A DNA stretch of 64,000 nt from Frateuria hangzhouensis (GCF_026410505.1 NZ_JAPMIU010000011.1:1-64000); one strand, 5' to 3'; shown: positions 24,384 to 32,708, counted from the first letter of the stretch. Program-made: numbers and translations. The notes: generated by a model from the letters alone, not told the origin.

Positions 24384-25745
24384 TCAGGCCGCAGCGGCAA
24401 GCATGTCGAGCGCCTCGCGCAGGCGCTCGAGGGCCAGGTCGCGCGCCTGCTCGTCGCCGTACTCCGGGGTGCTGCCAAGGGTTTCGCCGTCCAGTTCGAG
24501 CAGCAGGCTGCCGGGTTTGATCTGCACCACGGCAGCGGCCGCGCCGAGCTGCTTGAGCCGCTTCTGCGCGGCGCCGGCGGCCTTGGGATCTTCGAAGGCA
24601 CGCGAGAGCAGCAGTTCCTCGCCGTCGCCGGCGAACAGGCGGAAACGGAAGCGGCCATCCTCGTCGCGGAAGCTGGCCAGGCGCGGCGGCTTGTCGTCGC
24701 GCGGCCGGGACCCGGCGGACGCGCCGGCGGTGGCGGCATGGCTGCCCAGACCGACCGCTTCGCGCAATCGCGCCATCTTCGGCGTGGCGATGGCGCGCGC
24801 CTTGCGTGCACCGTCGCGCAGGATCTCCTCGATATGGCCGGGCTGGGCCATCAACGATTCGTAGCGCTCGCGCATGGGCGCGATCTGCCCGTCCAGCAGT
24901 TCGAACAGCGCCTGCTTGGCCTCGCCCCAGGCAAGGCCCGCTTCCAGCGCGCGCCGGAACGCGGCCGCCTGCGCTTCATCGGCAAACGCGCGGTAGAGCG
25001 TGTACAGCGACGAGCCGTCCGGATCCTTCGGCTCGCCCGGCAGGCGCGAGTCGGTGACGATGCGCATCACCGCCTCGCGCAGCGCCTTGGCGCCGCCGGC
25101 GAACAGCGGGATGGTGTTGTCGTAGCTCTTGGACATCTTGCGCCCGTCCAGGCCCGGCAGCGTCGCCACCTGTTCCTCGATCTGCACCTGCGGCAGCACG
25201 AAGAAATCCTGGCCGTAGATGTGGTTGAAGCGCTGCGCGATGTCGCGCGCCATTTCCAGGTGCTGGATCTGGTCGCGGCCGACCGGCACCTTGTGCGCGT
25301 CGAAGGCGAGGATATCGGCGGCCATCAGCACCGGATACATGTACAGGCCCGCGTTGACGCCGGCATCGGTGTCCTCGCCCGCCTCGAGGTTCCTGTCGAC
25401 CGCCGCCTTGTAGGCATGCGCGCGGTTGAGCAGCCCCTTGGCCGTGACGCAGGTGAGCAGCCAGGTCAGCTCCGGGATTTCCGGGATGTCCGATTGCCGG
25501 TAGAAGGTGACCCGCTGCGGATCCAGCCCGCAGGCCAGCCAGCTCGCCGCGATCTCCAGCCGCGACCGCGCGATGCGCGCCGGATCGTCGCTCTTGATCA
25601 GCGCGTGGTAGTCGGCCATGAAGAAGAACGCATCGACGTCCTCCCGCCGGCTGGCGGCGATCGCCGGGCGGATCGCGCCGGCGTAGTTGCCCAGGTGCGG
25701 GGTACCGGTGGTGGTGATGCCGGTGAGGACGCGGATTCGGTTCAT
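24384..25745 (-). CDS. trpS: Tryptophanyl-tRNA synthetase with C-terminal extension
   Basis: A 453-aa class I synthetase that charges tRNA-Trp. The HIGH-type motif is TPHLGN (15-20) and KMSKS is at 203-207 in GRKMSKSYDN. The Trp-pocket region GLYMYPVLMAADIL (133-146) is also present. The catalytic protein ends near residue 335, the usual TrpRS length. Another 115 residues follow: an Ala/Gly/Arg linker and a domain beginning ASFRDEDGRFRFRLFAGDGE that resembles a DUF1508/YegP-like beta fold. I start at the ATG at 25745; an upstream GTG would overlap ccdB. It begins four bases after the ccdB stop, so ccdAB and trpS may share a transcript. Confidence 0.94.
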   Translation of the reverse strand: MNRIRVLTGITTTGTPHLGNYAGAIRPAIAASRREDVDAFFFMADYHALIKSDDPARIARSRLEIAASWLACGLDPQRVTFYRQSDIPEIPELTWLLTCVTAKGLLNRAHAYKAAVDRNLEAGEDTDAGVNAGLYMYPVLMAADILAFDAHKVPVGRDQIQHLEMARDIAQRFNHIYGQDFFVLPQVQIEEQVATLPGLDGRKMSKSYDNTIPLFAGGAKALREAVMRIVTDSRLPGEPKDPDGSSLYTLYRAFADEAQAAAFRRALEAGLAWGEAKQALFELLDGQIAPMRERYESLMAQPGHIEEILRDGARKARAIATPKMARLREAVGLGSHAATAGASAGSRPRDDKPPRLASFRDEDGRFRFRLFAGDGEELLLSRAFEDPKAAGAAQKRLKQLGAAAAVVQIKPGSLLLELDGETLGSTPEYGDEQARDLALERLREALDMLAAAA

Positions 25746-25749
25746 GCCT

Positions 25750-26067
25750 TCAGATACCACTGAAAAGAAAGTCGAGGGCGCAAAGAATGGCGTGGCTCTG
25801 CTCCTTGAGATTCGCCACCTTGCGGCGCAATGCGGATGCCGGGAGCGCAGCGAGCTCCGGCGTGTACATCACCCATGCGTCGCCATCCAGCTGCAGTTCG
25901 GGCATGAGCTTGTCCATCGCCCTGCCACCCACCGTCGAAGCCCGTCCCAGCGGCACGACGACGCAGGTGCGAAGCTCCGCGAGCAGGTCGGATTGCACGG
26001 CCAGGAGATAGGGAAATTGCTTATTGCCAGGCGCGTGCTCGTTGCGGAAGACATCAAAGCGAGCCAT
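25750..26067 (-). CDS. ccdB: CcdB-family toxin
   Basis: A 105-aa toxin of the CcdB family, which poisons the GyrA subunit of DNA gyrase. The sequence follows the family end to end: MARFDVFRNE start, PYLLAVQSDLLAEL (matching the VDVQSDI segment), RTCVVVPL, VMYTPELAALP and the terminal ALDFLFSGI. The last Trp-Gly-Ile of the plasmid F protein, important for gyrase contact, is Ser-Gly-Ile here, as in many chromosomal homologues. The ATG overlaps the ccdA stop (ATGA at 26064-26067 region), the standard coupled layout. Confidence 0.93.
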   Translation of the reverse strand: MARFDVFRNEHAPGNKQFPYLLAVQSDLLAELRTCVVVPLGRASTVGGRAMDKLMPELQLDGDAWVMYTPELAALPASALRRKVANLKEQSHAILCALDFLFSGI

Positions 26068-26297
26068 CAGAATGACCTGATGCCGTCGCTCCAGAGCCCA
26101 TCCCGCTCGATGTGGCGATTGTAGGCTTCGATGGCATCACGATTGGCTTCGCGCCATTTGTCGGCACGCCGCTGCCGCACGACCTCTGCCAGGTGTTGCT
26201 CGAACTCCTGCGAAAGGTTGATGTTCAACTCGCGCGCCTGCTCGAGTAAATCCAGGCGCACGGTGAGATTGGCCGCCTTCTTGGGAACGGATGCCAT
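26067..26297 (-). CDS. ccdA: CcdA-family antitoxin
   Basis: A 76-aa antitoxin. The N-terminal half KKAANLTVRLDLLEQARELN is a ribbon-helix-helix DNA-binding fold and NINLSQEFEQHLAEVV continues it. The C-terminal half, EANRDAIEAYNRHIERDG, is the toxin-wrapping arm conserved in CcdA proteins. The ATG at 26297 has GGAGGT at ideal spacing. Upstream palindromes built on ATGCGCA are the likely autoregulatory operator. The pair lies between arginase and trpS genes. Confidence 0.93.
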   Translation of the reverse strand: MASVPKKAANLTVRLDLLEQARELNINLSQEFEQHLAEVVRQRRADKWREANRDAIEAYNRHIERDGLWSDGIRSF

Positions 26298-26309
26298 CTT
26301 CCACCTCCG

Positions 26310-26343
26310 GTGCGCATGAGCGATGCGCACAGTATATGCGCAT
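26310..26343 (-). promoter_or_regulatory. ccdAB promoter and repeated operator palindromes
   Basis: GTGCGCAT (26310-26317) and ATGCGCAC (26323-26330) form a perfect 8-bp inverted repeat with a 5-base spacer. A further palindrome ATGCGCAT sits at 26336-26343. Between them the reverse strand reads TATACT (26336-26331), a near-consensus -10 box. Ribbon-helix-helix antitoxins bind arrays of short palindromes over their own promoter, so this is the expected CcdA-CcdB operator. The -35 region would lie at the rocF stop and is weak. Confidence 0.65.
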
Positions 26344-26357
26344 CGGCACGAGGTCGC

Positions 26358-27272
26358 TCAGCGGATCAGCGTGGACTTGCCGAACAGCGACTCGACCAGA
26401 TCCACCGCCAGATCGCCGGTCTGGTTGTGCACATCGTAGGCGGGGTTGAGCTCGACGATGTCCAGCGAGGCGAGCCGACCGGTGTCGGCGATCATCTCCA
26501 TGCACAGCTGCGCCTCGCGGTAGGTCGGGCCGCCGCTCACGGTGGTGCCCACGCCCGGCGCGATCGGCGGGTCGAGGAAGTCGACGTCGAAGCTCACGTG
26601 CAGGTGGGTGTTGTCGTCGAGGTCGGCCAGCGCCTCCTCCATCGTGCGCTTCATGCCGACCTCGTCGATATGGCGCATGTCGTAGATCTTCATGCCGGCC
26701 TCGCGCACCAGCTTCTTCTCGCCATCGTCGACCGAGCGGATGCCGATCTGGCGGAACACGTGCGGCGAGGTCGACGGCGTGTGGTTGCCGATGCCGGTGA
26801 GCTCGGCCGGGCCGTTGCCGCACAGGCAGGCCACCGGCATGCCGTGGATGTTGCCCGAGGGCGTCGCGTTGGAGGTGTTGAAGTCCGTGTGGGCGTCCAG
26901 CCACAGCACGCGCAGCTTCTTGCCCTGGTCGCGGCAGTGGTCGGCGACGGCGGAGATCGAACCGATCGCCAGGCAGTGGTCGCCGCCGAGCATCACCGGG
27001 ATGCGCCCGGCCTGCAGCTCCTGGCGTACGGCCGTATGCACGGCCATGTTCCAGGTGGCGACTTCGTCCAGGTGGCGATAGCCGTCGTCCGGCGGCAGCC
27101 AGGGATTGAGGGGGCCCTGCAGGTTGCCGCGGTCGACCACCTTCAGCCCGCGCGCGGCCAGCCGTTCGGCCAACCCGGCGACACGCAGCGCCTCCGGTCC
27201 CATCGAGGCGCCGCGGTGGCCTGCGCCGATGTCGGTGGGTACGCCGATCAAGCTGACTGTCTGCTGGGTCAT
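26358..27272 (-). CDS. rocF: Arginase
   Basis: A 304-aa manganese hydrolase that splits L-arginine into ornithine and urea. All metal motifs are present: H99 in GGDHCLAIGS, D126, H128 and D130 in LDAHTDFN, and D229 and D231 in SFDVDFLDP. The N-terminal GVPTDIGAGHRGASMGPEALR block and the late EPRTDNSG-equivalent region LNPAYDVHNQTGDLAV also fit arginase rather than agmatinase. The start is the ATG at 27272 (MTQQTVSL). It is upstream of ccdAB on the same strand, with tRNA-Thr further upstream. Confidence 0.94.
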   Translation of the reverse strand: MTQQTVSLIGVPTDIGAGHRGASMGPEALRVAGLAERLAARGLKVVDRGNLQGPLNPWLPPDDGYRHLDEVATWNMAVHTAVRQELQAGRIPVMLGGDHCLAIGSISAVADHCRDQGKKLRVLWLDAHTDFNTSNATPSGNIHGMPVACLCGNGPAELTGIGNHTPSTSPHVFRQIGIRSVDDGEKKLVREAGMKIYDMRHIDEVGMKRTMEEALADLDDNTHLHVSFDVDFLDPPIAPGVGTTVSGGPTYREAQLCMEMIADTGRLASLDIVELNPAYDVHNQTGDLAVDLVESLFGKSTLIR

Positions 27273-27325
27273 GGGGCCTCGTCCGTCCGGTAAGGTGCCC
27301 GGTGCGCTGGCGCGCACCGCATGGC

Positions 27326-27401
27326 TGGTGCCGGCAGCAGGAGTCGAACCCGCGACCTACTGATTACAAATCAGTTGCTCTACCAACTGAGCTATGCCGG
27401 C
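27326..27401 (-). tRNA. tRNA-Thr (anticodon TGT)
   Basis: On the reverse strand a full cloverleaf can be drawn: acceptor GCCGGCA pairing with TGCCGGC, a D arm with AGCTCAGTTGGTAGAGC, anticodon stem ACTGA/TCAGT around loop TTTGTAA (anticodon TGT), and a T arm with GGGTTCGACTCC. The CCA end is encoded (discriminator A at 27329, CCA at 27328-27326). It reads ACA and other Thr codons. Confidence 0.97.
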
Positions 27402-27479
27402 ATGAAGAAGGCACGGAGTCTAGCAGGCCGATTGTGGGCGCGCGTCGAGGGAACGCCCGTTCCCGCTCCCACCCGAAGG

Positions 27480-28163
27480 TCAGAAGCAGGTCGTGCTGTG
27501 CGAGCCGATGCCGGTCGTGCCCACGCGGCCGCGCCAATCGAAGCGCGCCCCATCGGCCACTACCAGGTCCAGCCAGTACTCGGGCACCTGTTCGGTGCGC
27601 TCCTGGATCTGCGCGGCGAAGCCGGCCGTGGTGACCTCGTCGCGGCGTTTGCGCGCGTTGGCCGGGTCCTTGAACAGGCCCAGCGAGATCGCATTGGGCT
27701 GGTCCCCGCCGGAGCTCATGACGAAGTAGTCGCCCACGTGCGCCGCCTCCAGCCGCCGCGCCAGCGCCAGGGCCTGGGCGCGGGTCCCGGGCGTGGGCAG
27801 GTAGACCCACCAGGCGCGAGCCTCGGTGGTGTGTTCCTGCCGCGAGCGCATGCGCACGCCGCTTCCGGCCAGTGCGCCGCGGGCGTTGCGCAGGTCCTGC
27901 GGGGTATCGAACGGGCCGATCGCCAGGCACCGGGTTTCGAGGACGGCGCTGCCGGAAGCCGCCGTCGCCGCGATGACGGGCACCACGGGTGCACGGCTGC
28001 TTGCCGGCGCGGCCGCCACCGATTGTTCGGACAACAAGTGCAGCATCGGCACGCCCGGGTCGGTAACGCTGCGGCCATGCGCGTCGTCCTGGCCCAGCAG
28101 CAACCAGGCGCCGACCGCAATATTGAGCGCAACCAGCAGGACGAACAGCAGGCGCAGGAACAT
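27480..28163 (-). CDS. SPOR-domain membrane protein
   Basis: A 227-aa bitopic protein: a short N terminus, one helix (about 4-24, LRLLFVLLVALNIAVGAWLLL), a Ala/Ser/Val-rich periplasmic linker, and a C-terminal SPOR domain (about 112-190). The domain begins TTEARAWWVYLPTPGTRAQA and includes YFVMSSGGDQPNAISLGLFK. SPOR domains bind denuded glycan strands at division sites, so a cell-envelope or division role is likely. The start at 28163 has GGGGAG five bases upstream; an ATG nine codons earlier is possible. It is the third gene of birA-coaX-SPOR, an order common in xanthomonads. Confidence 0.86.
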   Translation of the reverse strand: MFLRLLFVLLVALNIAVGAWLLLGQDDAHGRSVTDPGVPMLHLLSEQSVAAAPASSRAPVVPVIAATAASGSAVLETRCLAIGPFDTPQDLRNARGALAGSGVRMRSRQEHTTEARAWWVYLPTPGTRAQALALARRLEAAHVGDYFVMSSGGDQPNAISLGLFKDPANARKRRDEVTTAGFAAQIQERTEQVPEYWLDLVVADGARFDWRGRVGTTGIGSHSTTCF

Positions 28164-28191
28164 CGGACTCCCCTTCCAGACGCGGGCCATT

Positions 28192-28947
28192 CTAGTGGCG
28201 GGCGACGGCGTCCGATTGTGTCTGCGCCCACACCGCCAGGCCGTGCAGCACGCCGTGCTCGACCATGTTCGCGGACAATCCCAGCAATGGTGCCAGCGCC
28301 GCCGCGTCACCGCCGTCCAGCCGCACCGCGGGTGCCGTGCACAGCCGCGGCTGCATGCGCGCCACGAAGCGCTCGACCAGTGCCGCGGCGGCCTGCCAGC
28401 AGCCCGACACCACCGCGTCGGAGGTGTTGTCGGCAACGTCCACCAGCACGCCGGCGCTGCGCGGTCGCACCTGTGCGGTAGCGCCGAACAGAGACTGCTG
28501 CATCAGTCGCGGGCCGGGGGCGATCAGGCCGCCCAAGTGCTGGCCGTCGGCCGTCAGCGCGTCCAGGGTCAGCGCCGTGCCGACGCCGATCAACAGGCAA
28601 TCGCCCGCGCGGGCGGCATGGGCGGCAACCATCGCCAGGAAGCGATCCACGCCCAGCCGCTGCGGTTCGGGATAGGCATTGCGCACGCCGCAGGCGGCGG
28701 CGGGCGTGCGCAGCCAGTCGATGCGCAGCCCGAACCGGTCGCGCACCTGTGCCGCCACCAGTCGCTCACGCGCCTCGTCCACCACCGAGGCGCCAAACGC
28801 CGCCGCCGGTGCCGGCAGGGAGTCCCAGAAGGAACCGAGCAGCGTCGGGGCCTCGTCCCACGCCACCGCGCCATGGGCATGCCAGCGGCCACCGTCCTCC
28901 AGCGCCCATTTCAGGCGGGTGTTGCCCAGGTCCAGCAGCAGCCTCAT
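28192..28947 (-). CDS. coaX: Type III pantothenate kinase
   Basis: A 251-aa cytoplasmic kinase for the first step of coenzyme A synthesis, of the CoaX (ASKHA fold) type. Motifs: phosphate-1 LDLGNTRLKWAL at the N terminus, the pantothenate region RLGVDRFLAMVAA, phosphate-2 GVGTALTLDALT and a GGLIAPGPRLMQQSL block. The adenosine-site region VRLDGGDAAALAPLL is near the C terminus. Its ATG overlaps the birA stop (ATGA), so the two are coupled. No type I pantothenate kinase gene is seen nearby. Confidence 0.95.
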   Translation of the reverse strand: MRLLLDLGNTRLKWALEDGGRWHAHGAVAWDEAPTLLGSFWDSLPAPAAAFGASVVDEARERLVAAQVRDRFGLRIDWLRTPAAACGVRNAYPEPQRLGVDRFLAMVAAHAARAGDCLLIGVGTALTLDALTADGQHLGGLIAPGPRLMQQSLFGATAQVRPRSAGVLVDVADNTSDAVVSGCWQAAAALVERFVARMQPRLCTAPAVRLDGGDAAALAPLLGLSANMVEHGVLHGLAVWAQTQSDAVARH

Positions 28948-29915
28948 GCGCGGCGCACCGTGACGTCGGCACTGTCGACCGAGCGCAGCTCGCCGTTGGC
29001 CAGGCGCACCTGCAGCGCGCCGCGCGCGTCGATGCCGGCGCCGATGGCTTCGAAGTTCCCCTGCGCGCCGCTGAGCTTGAGCGCGCGGCCGGCCAGCAGG
29101 TCGTGGCGGGCGTAATCCTCGGCGAAGGGCGCGAAACCCTGCCGCTCGAACTGGCGCAGCCCGTCGGCCAGCGCGGCGACCAGCCGGGCGGCCACGAGGT
29201 TGCGATCCGGCAGCTCCCCGGCCAGCGTGGCCAGGTCGCAGGCCGGTTGCCCGGCCTGCGCGCGCAGCGCGTCGGTCAGGCGCAGGTTGAGTCCGATGCC
29301 GACCACCGCGGCGCAGGGCCCCTGGTACTCACCGCTCAGCTCCACCAGCACGCCCGCCAGCTTGCCTTCGGCAGTCAGCACGTCGTTGGGCCACTTGAGG
29401 CCGGCGCCCTGGATGCCGAGCGAATCGATCGCCCGCAGTACCATCGTACCCACCGCCAGCGACAACCCCGAGAGCGCGGCGAATCCCTGGTCGAACCGCT
29501 TGAGACAGGAGAGATAGAGATTCAGGCCCGGAGGCGACAGCCAGGTCCGGCCGCGGCGGCCGCGGCCGGCGGTCTGCGTTTCGGCCAGCACCATGCTGAG
29601 GTCGGCTGCCTCACCCAGGCGCCGCTGCAGTTCGCTGGAGGTCGAATCGAGTTCCCAGTGCACCTCCAGCGCGCCCAGCCGCGCCGCGCACCCGCGCGGC
29701 AGCGCGGCGCGGATGCGGGCCGCATCCAGCAGCTGCACGGGCCAGGGCAGACGGTAGCCGGCCGCACCGCGGGCCTCGACCGGCACGCCCCGCGCGCGCA
29801 GCGTCTCGACCTGCTTCCAGATCGCCGCGCGGGTGATACCGGCGCGATCGGCCAGCTGGGCGCCCGAAACGGCCTCGCCGGAGGCCAGTGCGGCCAGCAG
29901 TTGTCGGGGCTGCAT
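28944..29915 (-). CDS. birA: Biotin ligase and biotin operon repressor BirA
   Basis: A 323-aa bifunctional protein. The N-terminal winged helix (about 1-55, VSGAQLADRAGITRAAIWKQ) binds operators, and the central ligase domain forms biotinyl-AMP and transfers biotin to the carrier protein of acetyl-CoA carboxylase. The biotin loop is GRGRRGRTW (117-125) and KWPNDVL (174-180) is the substrate site; GKLAGVLVEL follows. A C-terminal SH3-like domain starts at about 270. I use the ATG at 29915; the preceding TTG at 29918 is an alternative. It is the first gene of the birA-coaX-SPOR operon. No bio operon is visible for it to regulate here. Confidence 0.95.
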   Translation of the reverse strand: MQPRQLLAALASGEAVSGAQLADRAGITRAAIWKQVETLRARGVPVEARGAAGYRLPWPVQLLDAARIRAALPRGCAARLGALEVHWELDSTSSELQRRLGEAADLSMVLAETQTAGRGRRGRTWLSPPGLNLYLSCLKRFDQGFAALSGLSLAVGTMVLRAIDSLGIQGAGLKWPNDVLTAEGKLAGVLVELSGEYQGPCAAVVGIGLNLRLTDALRAQAGQPACDLATLAGELPDRNLVAARLVAALADGLRQFERQGFAPFAEDYARHDLLAGRALKLSGAQGNFEAIGAGIDARGALQVRLANGELRSVDSADVTVRRA

Positions 29916-30103
29916 CAACCGGATACTCCAGGGTGGTACCCGGCCACGCGGGTGGAGGGGGAAAAAGTCGCGCGCATCGGCCGATTCTAGCCTTTCCGAC
30001 CTGCGTCACGCCCCGGCCGGACGCCCCGCGCCGGGCACTGGCAACGCCCTCACGTTTCTGCGACGATCCGGCCCTTGGCTGGTGGATCAAGGGGTTGGTC
30101 ACC

Positions 30104-30403
30104 ATGGGACTGAATCGCTGCCTGTTCGGATGCCTGCTCGCGCTGTCCAGCGTGGGTACGGCCTCGGCCATGGGCGCGTCCACGCAGGACCCCATCCCGC
30201 CGCACGCCACGATCGACAGCGGCAGCCGCGATGGCGGCGGCGACGCCTCCAGCGACGGCCGCGACTGCACCCTGCCCGGTCCCGCCAGCGACAGCTCCGA
30301 CGCCGGCATCGGTTCGGGCGGTGGTGACTCGATGGCACATCCGCGCGCCAGCCACCGCAGCGGCCTGGGCTGGCAGTCCCTGCTGCCGGGCTCGATCCAG
30401 TAA
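30104..30403 (+). CDS. Small exported Gly/Ser/Asp-rich protein of unknown function
   Basis: A 99-aa protein with a signal peptide (MGLNRCLFGCLLALSSVGTASA). The mature part of about 77 residues is rich in Ser, Asp and Gly: DSGSRDGGGDASSDGRDC, then SDSSDAGIGSGGGDS, and it ends GLGWQSLLPGSIQ. One cysteine remains after cleavage. AAGGGG lies at ribosome-site spacing before the ATG. I do not recognise a named family; the C-terminal WQSLLPGSIQ looks like a conserved tail of xanthomonad hypothetical proteins, from memory only. It is divergent from birA and convergent with phoQ. Confidence 0.65.
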   Translation: MGLNRCLFGCLLALSSVGTASAMGASTQDPIPPHATIDSGSRDGGGDASSDGRDCTLPGPASDSSDAGIGSGGGDSMAHPRASHRSGLGWQSLLPGSIQ

Positions 30404-30559
30404 GGCTTCGCCCGCGCGGCCCGGCAACGGGGCTGGAACCGGTCGGTACCCGCATCGCGATCGCGCTCGAAGGCGCTCTACGGAAAATCCGCCGACGCGT
30501 CGTCAGAACCGTACGGGCCCGGGACAACTGCCAGAACCCTCTGGCCGAAACGCCGGCCG

Positions 30560-31936
30560 TCAGCTCGCGGGCAGGTTCACGCCGAAGCGCGCGCCACCGA
30601 GTTCCGGTGAGCGGTCGACGGTCAGTTCGCCGCGGTAGGCCTTGACGATGTCCTGCACGATCGACAGGCCGATGCCGTGGCCCTGCACGCGCTCGTCGCC
30701 GCGCACGCCACGCTGGAGCACCTTCTCGATCTTGTCCCCGGCGATGCCGGGGCCGTCGTCCTCCACGCTCAGCCAGAGGCCCGGGCGCTGGCGGCCCGCC
30801 TGCGGCTGCGCCTTGACGACCAGCAGCACGTGGTGGCCCGCCCACTTGAAGCCGTTCTCCAGCAGATTGCCCATCAGCTCGAGCAGATCGCCCTGCTCGC
30901 CGTAGAACGCCGCGCCCTCGTCCATCTCGAACTCGCACAACACGTTCTTGGCGGCGTAGACCTTTTCCAGGCTGCGCACCAGATCCTCGGCGTGGCCGGC
31001 GATGGGCACCGCGCTGGCGAAGGTCTGCCGGCCGGAAGTCGCGGCGCGGGCGAGCTGGTAGGCCACCAGTTCGTCCATCCGGCGCACCTGGTCGAGCAGG
31101 TCGCCACGCAGGGCCGGTTCGTTGCCGGCCGATTCCAGCCGCGAGCGGATCACCGCCAGCGGCGTCTTCAGACTGTGCGCGAGGTCCGCCAGCGTGTTGC
31201 GGGTGCGCGTGCGCTGCTCGCGCTCGGAGTCGATGAAGGCGTTGATACGGTCGGTCAGCGCGGTCAGCTCCAGCGGGTACTGGCTGTCCAGGTGGTCGCT
31301 CTTGCCGCGCTCGACCCGGGCGATGTCGGTGGCCACCTTGCGCAGCGGCGTCAGGCTCCAGCGCAGCAGCAGCAACTGCAGCACGATCAGCATCACGCCC
31401 AGGATCGAGAGCATGCCCACCAGGGTGCGGCGGTAGACCGCGTTCTCCCCTTCGAACTGGTCCTCGCTCTGCGCGACCATGAAGGTGAGCCGCAGCGGCC
31501 TCTTGTCGGGCCGGTCCCAGGCCACGCCGAAGGCGTAGTAATACAGCCGTCCCATGCGCGTCTCGACCGGGCCGACGAAGCGGTTCTCGCCCGGTTCCAG
31601 CGTCTTGAGGAAGTTGAAATCGCGGCCGATCGCCGAGGACGATTCCCAGCGGAAACCCTTGTCGCCCAGCACCAGGGCGTAGAGTCCAGAGCCGGGTTGC
31701 GAGAAGCTCGGATCCGGCGGCGCGTCGGGCAACAGCACCTTGCCGTAGCGCGATACCTCGGTCCCGGCCAGGTAGGCCACGACGTAGTTCTGCAGGCGAT
31801 CGTGCAGGTTGTTGAGCGCGGTCTCGTGATTGGCCCGCGAGAGCGTCAGGCCAACCAGCCCGAGGAAGCCTGCCAGCACCAGGCCGGTGGCGATGGCCGC
31901 GCGCGCCGCCAGTGAAAACGGGCGAGGCGCAAACAT
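30560..31936 (-). CDS. phoQ: PhoQ-like sensor histidine kinase
   Basis: A 458-aa inner-membrane kinase. The first helix is at about 14-32, followed by a periplasmic sensor of about 135 residues and a second helix near 170-190. A HAMP-like segment leads to the HisKA box LADLAHSLKTPLAVIRSRL with the phosphorylated H254. The ATPase boxes are LMGNLLENGFKW (N), VEDDGPGIAG (G1) and GHGIGLSIV (G2). The order pepSY-phoP-phoQ and the sensor topology match xanthomonad PhoPQ. The stimulus in this organism (Mg2+, acid or peptides) is not shown by sequence. It lies 79 bases downstream of phoP. Confidence 0.88.
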   Translation of the reverse strand: MFAPRPFSLAARAAIATGLVLAGFLGLVGLTLSRANHETALNNLHDRLQNYVVAYLAGTEVSRYGKVLLPDAPPDPSFSQPGSGLYALVLGDKGFRWESSSAIGRDFNFLKTLEPGENRFVGPVETRMGRLYYYAFGVAWDRPDKRPLRLTFMVAQSEDQFEGENAVYRRTLVGMLSILGVMLIVLQLLLLRWSLTPLRKVATDIARVERGKSDHLDSQYPLELTALTDRINAFIDSEREQRTRTRNTLADLAHSLKTPLAVIRSRLESAGNEPALRGDLLDQVRRMDELVAYQLARAATSGRQTFASAVPIAGHAEDLVRSLEKVYAAKNVLCEFEMDEGAAFYGEQGDLLELMGNLLENGFKWAGHHVLLVVKAQPQAGRQRPGLWLSVEDDGPGIAGDKIEKVLQRGVRGDERVQGHGIGLSIVQDIVKAYRGELTVDRSPELGGARFGVNLPAS

Positions 31937-32015
31937 GTATCAGCGACCGTCCGTGGTCAGCGGACGGCGCGAGGCGTGCGTACTCTGGGGCCGCCGCAGG
32001 ACCATGCGCCGGCGC

Positions 32016-32708
32016 TCAGTCGTCGTCGCCGTCACTGCGGGGTATGGCGAAGCGATAACCGCGCCCGCGCACGGTTTCGATCGGCTTGAGCGCGCCTTCC
32101 GGATCGAGCTTGCGCCGCAGGCGACCGATGAACACTTCCAGCACGTTGGAGTCGCGGTCGAAATCCTGCTGGTAGATGTGCTCGGTGAGGTCGGCCTTGG
32201 AGACCAGCTCGCCGGCGTGCAGCATCAGGTACTCGAGCACCTTGTATTCGTAGCTGGTCAGGTCGACCGCTTTGCCCTCGACCACCACCGTCTGCGCGGT
32301 GGTGTCCAGCTTGATCGGGCCGCAGGCCAGCACCGGCTTCGACCAGCCGCTGGCGCGGCGGACCAGCGCGTTGATGCGCGCCAGCAGTTCCTCGACGTGG
32401 AACGGCTTGACCAGGTAATCGTCGGCGCCGTGCTTGAGGCCCTCGACCTTGTCCTGCCAGCTACCGCGCGCGGTGAGGATCAGGATCGGATAGCGCTGGC
32501 CGGCCTCGCGCAGCGCCCTGACCAGTTCCATACCGGACATCTTGGGCAGCCCCAGGTCGATGATCGCCAGGTCGAAGGGCACTTCGCGGCCCAGGTAGAT
32601 GCCTTCCTCGCCGTCCTGTGCGGCGTCGACCGCGAAGCCGTCGCGCTTCAGGCGCGCGGCCAGGGTCTCGCGCAAGGGCGCCTCGTCCTCTACCAAAAGG
32701 ATGCGCAT
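32016..32708 (-). CDS. phoP: PhoP-like response regulator (OmpR family)
   Basis: A 230-aa two-domain regulator. The receiver has acidic pocket residues in LLVEDEAPL, phosphoacceptor D51 in IIDLGLPKMSG, T78 in LILTARG and K100 in DDYLVKPF. The DNA-binding winged helix (about 130-222) shows LTSYEYKVLEYLMLHAGELVS-type start and VFIGRLRRKLDPEG with ETVRGRGYRF. The ATG overlaps the pepSY stop. It should be phosphorylated by the adjacent PhoQ-like kinase. Confidence 0.92.
   Translation of the reverse strand: MRILLVEDEAPLRETLAARLKRDGFAVDAAQDGEEGIYLGREVPFDLAIIDLGLPKMSGMELVRALREAGQRYPILILTARGSWQDKVEGLKHGADDYLVKPFHVEELLARINALVRRASGWSKPVLACGPIKLDTTAQTVVVEGKAVDLTSYEYKVLEYLMLHAGELVSKADLTEHIYQQDFDRDSNVLEVFIGRLRRKLDPEGALKPIETVRGRGYRFAIPRSDGDDD

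Noticed and set aside
27449-27464. Palindrome GGGAACGCCCGTTCCC near the SPOR gene end, considered as a terminator
   Set aside because: Perfect 7-bp arms but no T run on the transcribed side, so there is no support for an intrinsic terminator.
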